Source: Rhodospirillales bacterium
Lineage (GTDB): Bacteria > Pseudomonadota > Alphaproteobacteria > Rhodospirillales > Thalassospiraceae
NCBI GenBank assembly: GCA_019634165.1
Contig: JAHQVT010000010.1
Coordinates: 62,001-126,000, forward strand
DNA: 64,000 bases
Direction of reading: 5' to 3'
Under the pieces are notes generated by a model that was not told the DNA's origin, did no database searches, and worked only from the letters and a program-made list of their open reading frames with translations. This document shows positions 9,370-18,830 of this stretch, piece by piece; the stretch's first letter is position 1; the number at the start of each line of letters is the position of its first letter. Made by a program: the position numbers and the translations under genes.

Positions 9370-10107
9370 TCAAATGTCCATCGCCGTACACAAGGCCCGA
9401 ACAAGGTCTGGATCAACGCGCGTTCTGCCTGCATCTTCGGGCAAAATTCCCTTTGAAACTTTGCATGATGCATGTAATTCGCTTCCCCCCGTCGCGCGCA
9501 AAATTTCTGGCGCGTTGCTGGCCGTAATCCCGGCGCCGGGAAGGATGTCTATTTGGTCCTTTGCCCAAGCCCCCAATTGCGTAAGCTGTCCACTACCGCT
9601 TAGGGCGTCAATCGCACCGCCGCTGGTCAGAATACGATCAAAACCCAACTCAATCGCCTGCTCTAAAGAGCGTTTCTGGTCTGAAACCTGATCAAATGCG
9701 CGGTGCAATGTTGTTTGCAAACCATCGCATTCTGCCATCAAGCTTTGCAGCGCATCCGTATCAAGCCCACCGGCACCATCGCATGCCCCAAACACAACAC
9801 CAGCGGCACCTTGATCGCGCGCCAAAGTAATCTCGCGTTTCATGATGACAAGTTCATCTGCCTCATATCGAAAATTCCCCGGACGCGGACGGATCATCAC
9901 CATACACGGAGCGGCAATATCCCCAATGCGCTCCATCATACCGGGCGTTGGTGTTAAGCCACCAAGTGCAAGTGCAGAACAATACTCGATCCGCTTTGCC
10001 CCCGCTTGGATTGCGATTTGGGCGTCTTGGAAAGTTTCGACACAGACTTCAAGCAAAGGCTGAGATTGTCGTCCTGATCTACTTTGGCTCACCATTTTAC
10101 TGCGCAT
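9370..10107 (-). CDS. cutC: CutC family protein (copper homeostasis)
   Basis: A TIM-barrel protein of about 245 residues from the ATG at 10107. The open frame extends upstream into the ROK gene, but family alignment begins at PLLEVCVETFQDAQIA. Family signatures include AKRIEYCSALALGGLTPT, MIRPRPGNFRYE and ILTSGGAIDAL. CutC proteins are linked to copper tolerance, though the molecular activity is uncertain. Start alternatives are the ATG at 10095 or the adjacent GTG. The start lies just after the ROK kinase stop, so both probably share a transcript and may be translationally coupled. Confidence 0.9.
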   Translation of the reverse strand: MRSKMVSQSRSGRQSQPLLEVCVETFQDAQIAIQAGAKRIEYCSALALGGLTPTPGMMERIGDIAAPCMVMIRPRPGNFRYEADELVIMKREITLARDQGAAGVVFGACDGAGGLDTDALQSLMAECDGLQTTLHRAFDQVSDQKRSLEQAIELGFDRILTSGGAIDALSGSGQLTQLGAWAKDQIDILPGAGITASNAPEILRATGGSELHASCKVSKGILPEDAGRTRVDPDLVRALCTAMDI

Positions 10108-10111
10108 GCCC

Positions 10112-11029
10112 TTACAACCGGTCACTATCGGCCAGATGAAGCATAGCAGCTCCCCGAAGGCCGCCGTCGCTGGCATAGACGCCAGGAACAACCAACGGCA
10201 CGTCATAGCGCCCTAAAACGCGCTTGCGCACCACTTCATCAATCTGCGCAATAAGAACATGTTCCGAAGCAATCCCGCCACCAACAGGCACACAGTCAGG
10301 ATCAAGGACATTGACCATCAAGGCAAGTTCACGCGCCACCAGTTCACAATATATCTCGATTGATCGGGCAGCATGTACGTCCCCTGCCCGCCAGGCATCA
10401 GTGATGTCAAAACTGGTGATACGGTTGCCACTGATCTGGGCATGAATGTTTTCAAGGCCGCGTGCCCCGCCCCATGCATCCAGACACCCGGTTTGACCAC
10501 AGCCGCAAGTAACCGGCGCAAGACCAGAACGGATAAGTGTTCCGGTAACGTCATTACCGTGTCCCCATTCGCCGCGCACACCGCTTTTGCCACCGATGAA
10601 CTTTCCATCAACAACGATGCCGCCGCCAACCCCAGTCCCCAAGATAATCGCAAAGACCGTCCGGGCATCTTTCGCTGCACCGCTCATTGCCTCGGCAAGG
10701 GCGAAACAGTCAGCGTCATTTTCCACGAGAACCTTACGGCTTAGGATCGTTGAAAGTTCGCTTGCCAATGACCATCCCTTGATGGCAGGAATGTTGGCTG
10801 AAATGACCGCACCATTTTTTGGATCAACGCCGCCGGCAAAGCTGATACCGATATCTGGCCGCACCCCAAATTCATGATCCACCTCGCCAAGCACATCAGA
10901 AATGACAGCGACAAATGCATCAAGATTGTCTTTGGGTGTGGGTGTTTTGCTGTGAAGAAGAATATCCCCATCATCACTAAAAACGCCAAACTCGATCTTT
11001 GAGCCGCCAATATCAAAGGCGTATTGCAT
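10112..11029 (-). CDS. ROK family sugar kinase (NagK/Mak-like)
   Basis: A 305-residue sugar kinase from the ATG at 11029; the longer frame would run through the terminator of the preceding gene. It starts with the ATP-binding motif FDIGGSKIEFGVF, has ENDADCFALAEA and an ILGTGVGGGIVVDGKFIGG segment, and carries the ROK zinc signature CGCGQTGCLDAWGG together with the GEWGH histidine. Likely substrates are N-acetylglucosamine, fructose or glucose; the sequence alone does not decide. It is followed by cutC after four bases. Confidence 0.88.
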   Translation of the reverse strand: MQYAFDIGGSKIEFGVFSDDGDILLHSKTPTPKDNLDAFVAVISDVLGEVDHEFGVRPDIGISFAGGVDPKNGAVISANIPAIKGWSLASELSTILSRKVLVENDADCFALAEAMSGAAKDARTVFAIILGTGVGGGIVVDGKFIGGKSGVRGEWGHGNDVTGTLIRSGLAPVTCGCGQTGCLDAWGGARGLENIHAQISGNRITSFDITDAWRAGDVHAARSIEIYCELVARELALMVNVLDPDCVPVGGGIASEHVLIAQIDEVVRKRVLGRYDVPLVVPGVYASDGGLRGAAMLHLADSDRL

Positions 11030-11084
11030 GTTGCTTACCCCATCATCCTGATTGATATGGGGATACACCAGCAAGACCGCTGCG

Positions 11085-11126
11085 GCAAAAAGAAACGGCA
11101 CCTGCCCGCAAAGACAAGTGCCGTTT
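11085..11126 (-). terminator. Rho-independent terminator of the M16 peptidase gene
   Basis: On the minus strand AAACGGCAC pairs with GTGCCGTTT (9 bp, 16-base loop) and is followed by CTTTTTG. It begins about 25 bases after the M16 peptidase stop and separates that gene from the ROK kinase. Confidence 0.75.
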
Positions 11127-11150
11127 TCAAACATCTATAGTCGTGGCTAC

Positions 11151-12410
11151 TTACGTGCGCAAACGCGCCACCAAGTCATCATATTCCGGCATTTTATCAA
11201 CCGGACCAAGGGCCGTGATGGTTGGTTTGCCATCGAGCAACGCCTTCCCGGCACGACGAACACTTTCAAGATCGACTGCATCGACCTTGGCAACGATTTC
11301 TTCCATGCTTTGCGGACGGCCGAAAATCTGGATTTGACGGGCAAGGGTTTCACAACGACCGGAATTGCTTTCCATCGCCATCACCACCGATGCCTTAAGC
11401 TGCGCACGCGCACGGGTAACTTCTTCTTCGGTCAGATCGTCTGTCGCACGAACAAGTTCGTCACACATAACCGGCATCAATTCGCCAATGTCATTGGCAC
11501 CTGTTCCGGCATAGATCGAAAACAGCCCACCATCGACATAGTGCGACGAGAAACTATAGACCGAATAAACAAGACCGCGCTTTTCGCGGATTTCTTGGAA
11601 CAAGCGCGATGACATCCCACCGCCCAGCAGCGTGTTAAACACCTGCAGGTCAAAGAAACTATCATGCGTATAGGAAACCGTCGGCAGACCAAAGATCACA
11701 TGAACCTGTTCAAGCTTACGGTTCTCGATCCGGCTTCCACCTTCGTATTTCAGTGGCTCGAACGCGTGTTCTTCATGGGCAGGAAGGCTGTCGAACTTTT
11801 CCGCGACCATATCGACAACGCGCTGGTGTTCGACTTTACCCGATGCGGAAAACACCATGTTTTGTGGGCTGTATCGGCGCGACATGAAGTCAAACAAATG
11901 ATCACGCGACAGTGACGATACATTTTCCGGGCTGCCCAGAATGGAACGTCCTAATGCCTGATTTGGCAGGGCGGTTTCCTGAAAATGATCGAAAATAATA
12001 TCATCTGGCGTGTCGTTGGCCTGACCGATTTCTTGCAAGATCACCTGACGTTCGCGTTCAAGCTCCTTCTCATCCAATGTTGAATGTTGAAGGATGTCTG
12101 CAATCACATCGATCGCCAGTTCCTGATCTTCATGCAGGACTTTGCAATAGTACGCCGTGTTTTCGCGCGAGGTATAAGCATTCATCTGCCCACCGACAGA
12201 CTCGATTTCTTCGGAAATCTGTAATGCGGAACGACGACGCGTACCCTTAAAGGCCATATGTTCAAGCATATGAGAGATGCCGTTGATATCGGGCGTCTCG
12301 TTCCGCGCCCCGACATCGACCCAACTTCCCAGGGCCACCGATTCGACATGGTCAAGGCGGTCAGTTGCGACCGTCAGACCATTGTCAAGCTTGGTAAGCT
12401 CGACTGTCAT
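11151..12410 (-). CDS. M16 family zinc metallopeptidase (processing-peptidase-like)
   Basis: A 419-residue pitrilysin-family peptidase resembling the mitochondrial processing peptidase beta subunit. The inverted zinc motif HxxEH is visible as ISHMLEHMAFKGT around residue 47-51, with the downstream acidic ligand region at ENTAYYCKVLHEDQELAID. The second half shows the non-catalytic repeat (FGLPTVSYTHDSF, GGGMSSRLFQEIREKRGLVY). No signal peptide is seen, so it is presumably cytoplasmic. It lies 48 bases after thrC on the same strand and ends at a strong terminator, a pairing common in related genomes as I recall. Confidence 0.93.
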   Translation of the reverse strand: MTVELTKLDNGLTVATDRLDHVESVALGSWVDVGARNETPDINGISHMLEHMAFKGTRRRSALQISEEIESVGGQMNAYTSRENTAYYCKVLHEDQELAIDVIADILQHSTLDEKELERERQVILQEIGQANDTPDDIIFDHFQETALPNQALGRSILGSPENVSSLSRDHLFDFMSRRYSPQNMVFSASGKVEHQRVVDMVAEKFDSLPAHEEHAFEPLKYEGGSRIENRKLEQVHVIFGLPTVSYTHDSFFDLQVFNTLLGGGMSSRLFQEIREKRGLVYSVYSFSSHYVDGGLFSIYAGTGANDIGELMPVMCDELVRATDDLTEEEVTRARAQLKASVVMAMESNSGRCETLARQIQIFGRPQSMEEIVAKVDAVDLESVRRAGKALLDGKPTITALGPVDKMPEYDDLVARLRT

Positions 12411-12458
12411 ATAGCATTACTCCTGTTTTTCACATCATGTCTCAAATCTAAGTGGTGT

Positions 12459-13856
12459 TCAGGCCGCACGCCGGTTTTTACGGACATGCGCCATCAATTC
12501 CGCCACATCATTGGACATGGGTTCGACCTTTTCTGGTCGGTCATATAGATCAGAAAGACGCGGTGGCAAGTCTGGGTAAATACCCGAAGCCTGCTTTACC
12601 GCATCTGGGAATTTCGCTGGATGTGCAGTTGCCAGTGCTACCATCGGTACGGATTTGTCACGGTTGCATTCACGCCCTGAAACAATGCCAATCACGGAAT
12701 GCGGGTCGACCAATTCGCCACTGGTTTCCAACACATCCTTGATCGCGGCACGGGTCTGTTCATCATCTAGACGATAGCCATCGAAATGTTCGCGTGCACG
12801 GGCGAACTGGCCTTGCGACATTTCCATAACGCCGGTCTCGCGGAACTTGGTCAACATGTCGGCAATCGCCAGCCCATCGCGGTCATACAGATCAAACATC
12901 AAACGTTCAAAGTTCGAACTGACCTGAATGTCCATTGACGGGCTAAGGGACGGTTCAACGCCTTCCATCTTCATCACGCCACTTTGGAAGAAGCGGGCAA
13001 GAATGTCATTGCGGTTGGCACCAACAACAAATTGTTTGATCGGAAGGCCCATCTGCATTGCGGCATATCCGGCATAGACATTGCCAAAGTTGCCCGACGG
13101 GACCGAGAACGAAATTTCGCGTTCCGGAGAACCAAGCTGCGCACCCGCCCAGAAGTAATAAGCGATCTGGCACATGATACGTGCCCAGTTGATCGAATTT
13201 ACCGCAGACAGACCGACTTCATCGCGGAACCCATGATCATTAAACAGCGCCTTTACCAGATCCTGACAATCATCAAACGATCCCTCGACCGCAATGTTGT
13301 GCACATTGTCCGACAGAATGGTCGTCATCTGACGACGCTGCACTTCGGAAACCCGGCCTTTGGGATGCAGGATGAAGATGTCGATATTTGCCCGGTCCCG
13401 GCAGGCTTCAATCGCGGCCGACCCGGTATCACCGGATGTCGCACCAACAATCGTGATCCTTTCGCCGCGCTTGGCGAGAACATAGTCAAACAAACGACCA
13501 ACCACCTGAAGCGCGTAATCCTTAAACGCCAATGTCGGGCCATGGAAAAGTTCCATCACCCAATCATTTGGGCCAAGCTGCTTAAGCGGTGCCACGGCCT
13601 TATGGTCAAAGCCCTGATAAGTATCTTCGAGAATGGTTTTCAGGGCGTCATCGTCAACAGTGCCCGCAACAAACGGCTGGATCACTTTGAAAGCGACTTC
13701 TGCGTAAGTCAGAGTGCGCAGCGCGCGTATGTCATCCTTGGAAAAGGTTGGCCAAGTTTCGGGAACATAAAGCCCTCCGTCACGCGCCAAACCGGCAAGA
13801 AGAACTTCATCGAACTGCAAAACGGGGGCGCTTCCCCGCGTGCTGACATAGCGCAC
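12459..13856 (-). CDS. thrC: Threonine synthase
   Basis: A 465-residue PLP enzyme converting O-phosphohomoserine to threonine. The GTG at 13856 is chosen because AGGAG lies 8 bases upstream and the product begins RYVSTRGSAPVL as family members do; the open frame continues about 56 codons further without homology. The PLP-binding lysine is in HGPTLAFKDYALQ, and the phosphate-binding loop is GATSGDTGSAAIEA. Threonine biosynthesis continues with thrB at 36.4 kb. The gene is followed by the M16 peptidase. Confidence 0.96.
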   Translation of the reverse strand: MRYVSTRGSAPVLQFDEVLLAGLARDGGLYVPETWPTFSKDDIRALRTLTYAEVAFKVIQPFVAGTVDDDALKTILEDTYQGFDHKAVAPLKQLGPNDWVMELFHGPTLAFKDYALQVVGRLFDYVLAKRGERITIVGATSGDTGSAAIEACRDRANIDIFILHPKGRVSEVQRRQMTTILSDNVHNIAVEGSFDDCQDLVKALFNDHGFRDEVGLSAVNSINWARIMCQIAYYFWAGAQLGSPEREISFSVPSGNFGNVYAGYAAMQMGLPIKQFVVGANRNDILARFFQSGVMKMEGVEPSLSPSMDIQVSSNFERLMFDLYDRDGLAIADMLTKFRETGVMEMSQGQFARAREHFDGYRLDDEQTRAAIKDVLETSGELVDPHSVIGIVSGRECNRDKSVPMVALATAHPAKFPDAVKQASGIYPDLPPRLSDLYDRPEKVEPMSNDVAELMAHVRKNRRAA

Positions 13857-14042
13857 TAGACCTGCTCCTGAATTAGGCGAATACCAGTTCCATGCATTCC
13901 GGCACAAATAGCACCCAAAATACACTCCAACGCCTGAGTTAGTGAGGGGAAGTGCGCATATAGTCAAGGGACAATCAAACAAGCCTGCCGTGCTATACGC
14001 ATTATCGCGCAAGCATGTGATCAAGTCGGCAATTATACCTGC

Positions 14043-14462
14043 TTAACCATCAATAGAAATGCCATGTTCCTTGAGCTTCGCCTCGGCAATTGCCGCACGG
14101 CGTACAACTGTGCGGTAGTTTCCAAGCAGGATTCGCAAAATTGCTCTGATGAAACGATCAGAGCCCGACATTTTCTTTTCAAATGTCTGTCGGCTGATCG
14201 CAATCAAGACCGTACGTTCAGTCGCACGTGCCGAGGCCATCCGCGGCTTGTTATCGACAAGTGCAAGTTCGCCAAACAGGCCACCGGCCTCAATCGTGCC
14301 AAGAACGACCTCTTCATCACCGTTTATGGTTTTAAAGACTTCAACCTTGCCTTCTTGCACGACATAAGCAGCATTTCCCGGTTTTCCTTCCCGGAAAATA
14401 ACCTGATCAATGGCAAAGACCTGTCGGTCCATGACCTTCTTGTTACCGTCGGTTATTCCCAT
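14043..14462 (-). CDS. Cyclic nucleotide-binding domain protein
   Basis: A 139-residue protein consisting almost wholly of one cNMP-binding beta-barrel. The phosphate-binding cassette is visible as GLFGELALVDNKPRMASARA, preceded by IFREGKPGNAAYVVQEGKVEVF. There is no DNA-binding or kinase domain; the C-terminus is a basic helix (RTVVRRAAIAEAKLKEHG). It could act as a small cAMP or cGMP sensor or a regulatory subunit. It lies between the M32 peptidase and thrC on the same strand with gaps over 100 bases, so an operon is uncertain. Confidence 0.85.
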   Translation of the reverse strand: MGITDGNKKVMDRQVFAIDQVIFREGKPGNAAYVVQEGKVEVFKTINGDEEVVLGTIEAGGLFGELALVDNKPRMASARATERTVLIAISRQTFEKKMSGSDRFIRAILRILLGNYRTVVRRAAIAEAKLKEHGISIDG

Positions 14463-14587
14463 ATGACTGTAGCGTCCATGAAGATTGAAACCGGAGTGAG
14501 CCCTATATAAGCACTTATCTTAGCACGAAAATCCCGGCACCCCGCACCAATCAATGCTAGCAGATTGCTGTCGCCATTCAATTGGTT

Positions 14588-16075
14588 TTACTGGCCGTAC
14601 CTGTTCAACAGGTGTGATTTAAATGCATCGACACCAAGAACATTACCGGTCGCGGACTGCAGAATTTCATCGGTTGAGCGACTGGAAGCCTGACTGTGAA
14701 CATGCGTTCCCAGCCACGTCATCAATGGGCCAAAATCACCGCGTGACAACGCATTAGGAATTTCAGGATTTGCATCCTTGGCTGCGGCAAAAATCTGCGC
14801 TGCGGCCATTGCCCCCAATGTGTAAGTCGGGAAATATCCCCAAGCACCCGATGGCCAATGGATGTCCTGCATACAGCCATCGCGATCATCAGATGGCGTG
14901 ATACCCAGAAGCTTTTCCATCATCTCATTCCAGGCACCTGGCAAATCAGCAAGCTTCATATCGCCTTCGATCAATGCCCGTTCGAGACGATAACGCAAGA
15001 TCACGTGCGCCGGGTAGGTCACCTCATCGGCATCAACCCGGATCAGACCGGGATCAACCCGCGTATAAAGACGATGCAGATTGGCTGCAGTCCATGCGCC
15101 ATCATCGCCGCCAAATGCCTGCTTGAATACCGGCCCGGCATAGGTCAGGAATTCCTCGGATCGACAAGCCTGCATCTCAACCAGCAAAGATTGGCTTTCA
15201 TGCATGGTCATGCCACGCGCCTTGCCTACGGGCTGATTACGCCAGCCTTGCGGCAATCCGCGCTCATACATGGCGTGGCCTGTTTCGTGCAGCACCCCCA
15301 TGATCGCAGATGTAAAATCATTCTCGTCATAACGGGTAGTGATGCGAACATCATCGGGAATACCGCCACAGAATGGGTGGTGCGAGATATCCAAACGGCC
15401 ATGATCAAAATTGAACCCTACCGCCTTCATCAAATCAAGACCGACCTTGTTTTGCGTTTCCATTGAGAACGGCCCAACTGGCGATGTCGGTTTATCTTCA
15501 GACTTTTGGCGCGCGATGACTTCTGCTGTGAAATCGGGCAAGAAGCCTTCAAGTTCTGCAAACAGGGTATCAATGCGCTCAGATCGCATCATTGGATCAT
15601 ACTGATCAAGCAGCGCATCATAAACGGATGTACCAAGGGCTTCAGCCTTGGCTTTCCCTGCTTCAATCGACAGATCGAGAACTTCCTGCAATTTCGGAAG
15701 CAGCCCTTTGAAATCATTATCCGCCCGTGCAGTCCGCCATGCGACTTCGCAACTGGTTTCTGCGCGTGACATTTTCTCGACCAAATCAGCAGGAACTGCC
15801 GTGCCATGCACCCACCCGCGTTTCATCTCGCCTAAATTGGCTTTTTGCCAATCATCAAGATGTTCGCTTTCAGCTTCGGCAAGAAGGTCGCCCATCTCTG
15901 GGGCATTGATCAGCTCGTTATTCAGAACGCTGAGTGTTGCCAACTGTTCAGAACGCGCTTCCGCCCCGCCATTTGGCATGATAGCCGCCATGTCCCAATG
16001 CAACATTCCACCAATATCGGACAGAACATTCATACGACTAAAAAGGGTTTCGAGCTTTTTATAGGCTTGTGTCAT
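14588..16075 (-). CDS. Carboxypeptidase Taq-type, M32 family metallopeptidase
   Basis: A 495-residue zinc carboxypeptidase. The HExxH motif is in GVLHETGHAMYERGLP and the third zinc ligand region is HESQSLLVEMQA downstream. Other M32 hallmarks are the N-terminal HWD in GGMLHWDMAA and YPAHVILRYRLER. The ATG at 16075 follows AGGAG at 5-base spacing; the longer frame to 16120 is less likely. No signal peptide is seen, so a cytoplasmic role in peptide turnover is expected. Confidence 0.95.
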   Translation of the reverse strand: MTQAYKKLETLFSRMNVLSDIGGMLHWDMAAIMPNGGAEARSEQLATLSVLNNELINAPEMGDLLAEAESEHLDDWQKANLGEMKRGWVHGTAVPADLVEKMSRAETSCEVAWRTARADNDFKGLLPKLQEVLDLSIEAGKAKAEALGTSVYDALLDQYDPMMRSERIDTLFAELEGFLPDFTAEVIARQKSEDKPTSPVGPFSMETQNKVGLDLMKAVGFNFDHGRLDISHHPFCGGIPDDVRITTRYDENDFTSAIMGVLHETGHAMYERGLPQGWRNQPVGKARGMTMHESQSLLVEMQACRSEEFLTYAGPVFKQAFGGDDGAWTAANLHRLYTRVDPGLIRVDADEVTYPAHVILRYRLERALIEGDMKLADLPGAWNEMMEKLLGITPSDDRDGCMQDIHWPSGAWGYFPTYTLGAMAAAQIFAAAKDANPEIPNALSRGDFGPLMTWLGTHVHSQASSRSTDEILQSATGNVLGVDAFKSHLLNRYGQ

Positions 16076-16195
16076 GGGGGCTCCTATGCGACCGGGAATG
16101 CCGACTTCGCATTTCATCATTCAAACCAGTTACATTCAGATCACATCTACAACATACGATCCGGGCAGCTTTAAACAGGTCAGGCAGTCAAAATC

Positions 16196-16942
16196 TTAGG
16201 CAGATGTCTTTGATTGACCATCATCGTCTGGCTTATCGTCATTCGGCCGACGATGGTACAGAACGAAAATCACAACCAGCGTCAATGCAAGGCTGTACCA
16301 CGTGATGGCATATTCCAGATGGCTGTTGGGAAGCTGGACCTTTGCCTGCCCACCGATTGGCAATCCGCCGGGAACGGCCGTGTCATCAAGTTCCAGATAG
16401 TACTGGCTTGCAAGTTCAGCACCGGTATCTTCGGCCATGTGATTTACATCGACATAGAACCATTGATTTTTCAGCGCGTCATTTTCTGGCTGCGCCCAAT
16501 GCTTTTCTCGGGCCACGCGCAAGACACCGCTAACATGAACCGGCCCTTCAATCAGGCTTTCAGGACGGGTTGACGGATCACGGTAGTCGGTCGGAACCCA
16601 GCCGCGATTGATCAGAATGATGCGACCATCTTCCTGTTCAAGCGGGGTAATCAAATGAAAACCAACATTGCCGCGCTGCGTCCGCGCCATCAGGTATTTT
16701 TCCTGATCGTGCAGGTAATGTCCGTCGGCATAGGCCGCGCGAAATGCCATTGCGGGATCAAGTGTGCTATCTGTTGGCACTGCAATTGGAGGCAGTTCTG
16801 CCTGCGCCTGACGTTGCTCAATCAGCCCTTGCTTCCAGAACAATCTGTCAACCTGCCAAGAGCCAAGAGCCAACAGAATAACCAAAGATAGCCCGGCGCA
16901 GATTTTCATCGCCAGACTAGGGCGCGTGATTAGAAGTGACAT
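16196..16942 (-). CDS. SURF1 family cytochrome oxidase assembly protein
   Basis: A 248-residue membrane protein with one hydrophobic segment near each end (around residues 11-28 and 215-230) and a periplasmic middle. Family marks are LGSWQVDRLFWK near the N-terminus, ILINRGWVPTDYRDP in the centre, and the C-terminal LEYAITWYSLALT segment. SURF1 helps insert heme a into subunit I of aa3-type oxidase. It follows the DUF983 gene by 9 bases and is the last gene of the cytochrome oxidase operon. Confidence 0.95.
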   Translation of the reverse strand: MSLLITRPSLAMKICAGLSLVILLALGSWQVDRLFWKQGLIEQRQAQAELPPIAVPTDSTLDPAMAFRAAYADGHYLHDQEKYLMARTQRGNVGFHLITPLEQEDGRIILINRGWVPTDYRDPSTRPESLIEGPVHVSGVLRVAREKHWAQPENDALKNQWFYVDVNHMAEDTGAELASQYYLELDDTAVPGGLPIGGQAKVQLPNSHLEYAITWYSLALTLVVIFVLYHRRPNDDKPDDDGQSKTSA

Positions 16943-16951
16943 AAATTGAAT

Positions 16952-17317
16952 TCAGTCCTGTTCGGATGTCGATCGATGGCGATATTGCAACGCCACCATG
17001 AGACCTTTTAACGGCCTAAGCAAGATCAGTGTGACGCCAATGATCACAGGGCCCCAAAGCAGCGCATGCAGCCATAATGGCGGCATATAGGTCATTTCGA
17101 CCCAAAGTGCCACGGGCACGACAAGAAATCCGAGAATAAAAATGATGAAGACCGCCGGACCATCGCCTGCATCATGCCCACGTAAATCCAACCCACAGAC
17201 ATCACAAGTTTCACGGACGGTCAAATAGCCAGAAAACAGCTTTCCCCCACCGCAGCGGGGGCATTTGCATGCCAACCCGGTACGAATGGGGGAAATGTTT
17301 GGATAGTAATCATCCAT
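16952..17317 (-). CDS. DUF983 family membrane protein
   Basis: A 121-residue protein with an N-terminal zinc-ribbon-like element (CPRCGGGKLF and CDVCGLDL) followed by two transmembrane segments (VFIIFILGFLVVPVALWV and LHALLWGPVIIGVTLILL). DUF983 genes sit between cytochrome oxidase subunit III and SURF1 in many alphaproteobacteria. A role in oxidase assembly is inferred from that context; the molecular function is unknown. Confidence 0.9.
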   Translation of the reverse strand: MDDYYPNISPIRTGLACKCPRCGGGKLFSGYLTVRETCDVCGLDLRGHDAGDGPAVFIIFILGFLVVPVALWVEMTYMPPLWLHALLWGPVIIGVTLILLRPLKGLMVALQYRHRSTSEQD

Positions 17318-17350
17318 GATCTTGGACCCGAAAGTTTGGGTCAGGTCGGC

Positions 17351-18151
17351 TTATTCGCCGCCCCAAATATAAACTGCGAAGAACAGGAACAACCAGACAA
17401 CGTCAACGAAGTGCCAGTACCAAGCTGCCGCTTCAAGACCGAAATGCTGTTTGGCATCAAAGCCATCCTTCATCGCACGGACCAAACAAACCGCAAGGAA
17501 CACCGTCCCGACAAATACGTGGAAACCGTGGAAACCGGTCGCCATGTAGAAGGTCGAAGAATAGATGTTGTCAGCAAAGCCAAATGCGGCGTGGCTATAT
17601 TCGTACATCTGCAAGAACAGGAAGATGATGCCAAGCCCGACGGTCAATGCCAGCCCTTGTACCAATCCCTTTTTCTTGCCTTCCAAACATGCATGATGCG
17701 CCCACGTCAGGGTGCAACCCGACAAAAGCAGGATCAGTGTATTGAGGAACGGCAAATCCCATGGATCAAGAACTTCGACACCTGCTGGTGGCCATTCGGT
17801 CACACCCGGGCTAAAGACCACAAACGCGTTGTGGAAGAAGGCCCAGAAGAAGGCAACAAAGAACATCACCTCGGATGCGATGAACAGCGACATGCCATAA
17901 CGCAGGCCGATCTGAACGACCTTGTTATGGTAAATTTTTGACTCGGCAATAACATTGCCCCACCAACGGAACATCACAAACAGGATGCCTGCAATGCCGA
18001 TCGCTGCCAGCCAGAAATCGGCTGGTGTACGGTCCGAATGCATGAACATGACCATGCCACCGGTAAACAGACCTGCCGCAGTTGCAGCCACCAACGGCCA
18101 CGGGCTTGGGTCTACCAGGTGGAACGGATGTTTCTGAGCATGATCACTCAT
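17351..18151 (-). CDS. ctaE: Cytochrome c oxidase subunit III
   Basis: A 266-residue integral membrane protein with seven predicted helices, the core subunit III of aa3-type oxidase. The N-terminus KHPFHLVDPSPWPLVAA and later motifs EVMFFVAFFWAFFH, THACLEGKKKGL-like HHACLEGKK and YWHFVDVVWLFLF match the family. It contributes to proton uptake stability and lipid binding in the oxidase. It lies 82 bases after ctaG and 33 bases before the DUF983 gene. Confidence 0.97.
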   Translation of the reverse strand: MSDHAQKHPFHLVDPSPWPLVAATAAGLFTGGMVMFMHSDRTPADFWLAAIGIAGILFVMFRWWGNVIAESKIYHNKVVQIGLRYGMSLFIASEVMFFVAFFWAFFHNAFVVFSPGVTEWPPAGVEVLDPWDLPFLNTLILLLSGCTLTWAHHACLEGKKKGLVQGLALTVGLGIIFLFLQMYEYSHAAFGFADNIYSSTFYMATGFHGFHVFVGTVFLAVCLVRAMKDGFDAKQHFGLEAAAWYWHFVDVVWLFLFFAVYIWGGE

Positions 18152-18233
18152 TCCTTGTCCCCCTCAATCCTTACAAAAGAAACTCAAGTTCATTTTATTA
18201 AACAGAGCCAACAACCCGTCAAACAACGCGCTG

Positions 18234-18824
18234 CTAACCACCCTGATCTTCATTCCCGCCTACTGCTTCTACCGATGCCTCGGACTTAAAGAAGGTATAG
18301 GACAGGGTAATTGTCTTCACGTCTTGGGTATTCAAATCTTCAGCAATGGCAGGATCAACATAGAAACTGACCGGCATGTCAACGCGCTCGCCCGGTTTAA
18401 GGGTTTGCTCGTCAAAACAGAAACACGCGATCTTGCTAAAATATTGCCCCGCCTTAAGTGGTGTTACATTGTAAACCGCCTGCCCGGTAACCGGACGGAC
18501 AGCCATGTTTTCCGCCGTATAATACGCAAGATTATCTTCACCAAGGCGAACGGTAATCTCACGTTGTTCTGGCTTAAACTGCCAATTCAGGCCGGAATTC
18601 ACATCCGCGTTAAAACGGATTTTGATGGTTTTTTCAGACACTTCGACCGGCGCTTGCTCTGCGACCTGGGTCGTGCCGCCAAAACCGGTGACCTGACAAA
18701 ACAGTTTATAAAGCGGTACAGACGCATAGGCCAAACCGACCATACAACCGACAACAGCAACGCAGCTAAACAAGACACGCTTGTTCCGTGCTTTCATGTT
18801 GTCTATGTGCGTCTGATCAGCCAT
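18234..18824 (-). CDS. ctaG: Cytochrome c oxidase assembly protein CtaG/Cox11
   Basis: A 196-residue protein that delivers copper to the CuB site of oxidase subunit I. One N-terminal membrane anchor (VLFSCVAVVGCMVGLAYA) leads into a periplasmic beta-sandwich. The copper-binding motif is visible as CFCFDEQTL with the preceding IACFCF context. The upstream sequence VPLYKLFCQVTGFGGT is a Cox11 hallmark. The start follows AGGA and lies 6 bases after the coxF-like stop. Confidence 0.96.
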   Translation of the reverse strand: MADQTHIDNMKARNKRVLFSCVAVVGCMVGLAYASVPLYKLFCQVTGFGGTTQVAEQAPVEVSEKTIKIRFNADVNSGLNWQFKPEQREITVRLGEDNLAYYTAENMAVRPVTGQAVYNVTPLKAGQYFSKIACFCFDEQTLKPGERVDMPVSFYVDPAIAEDLNTQDVKTITLSYTFFKSEASVEAVGGNEDQGG

Positions 18825-18830
18825 TGCGTC

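Noticed and set aside
12984-13859. Plus-strand open frame of 291 codons opposite thrC
   Set aside because: Composition is typical of an antisense shadow, with no recognisable domain and no ribosome-binding site.
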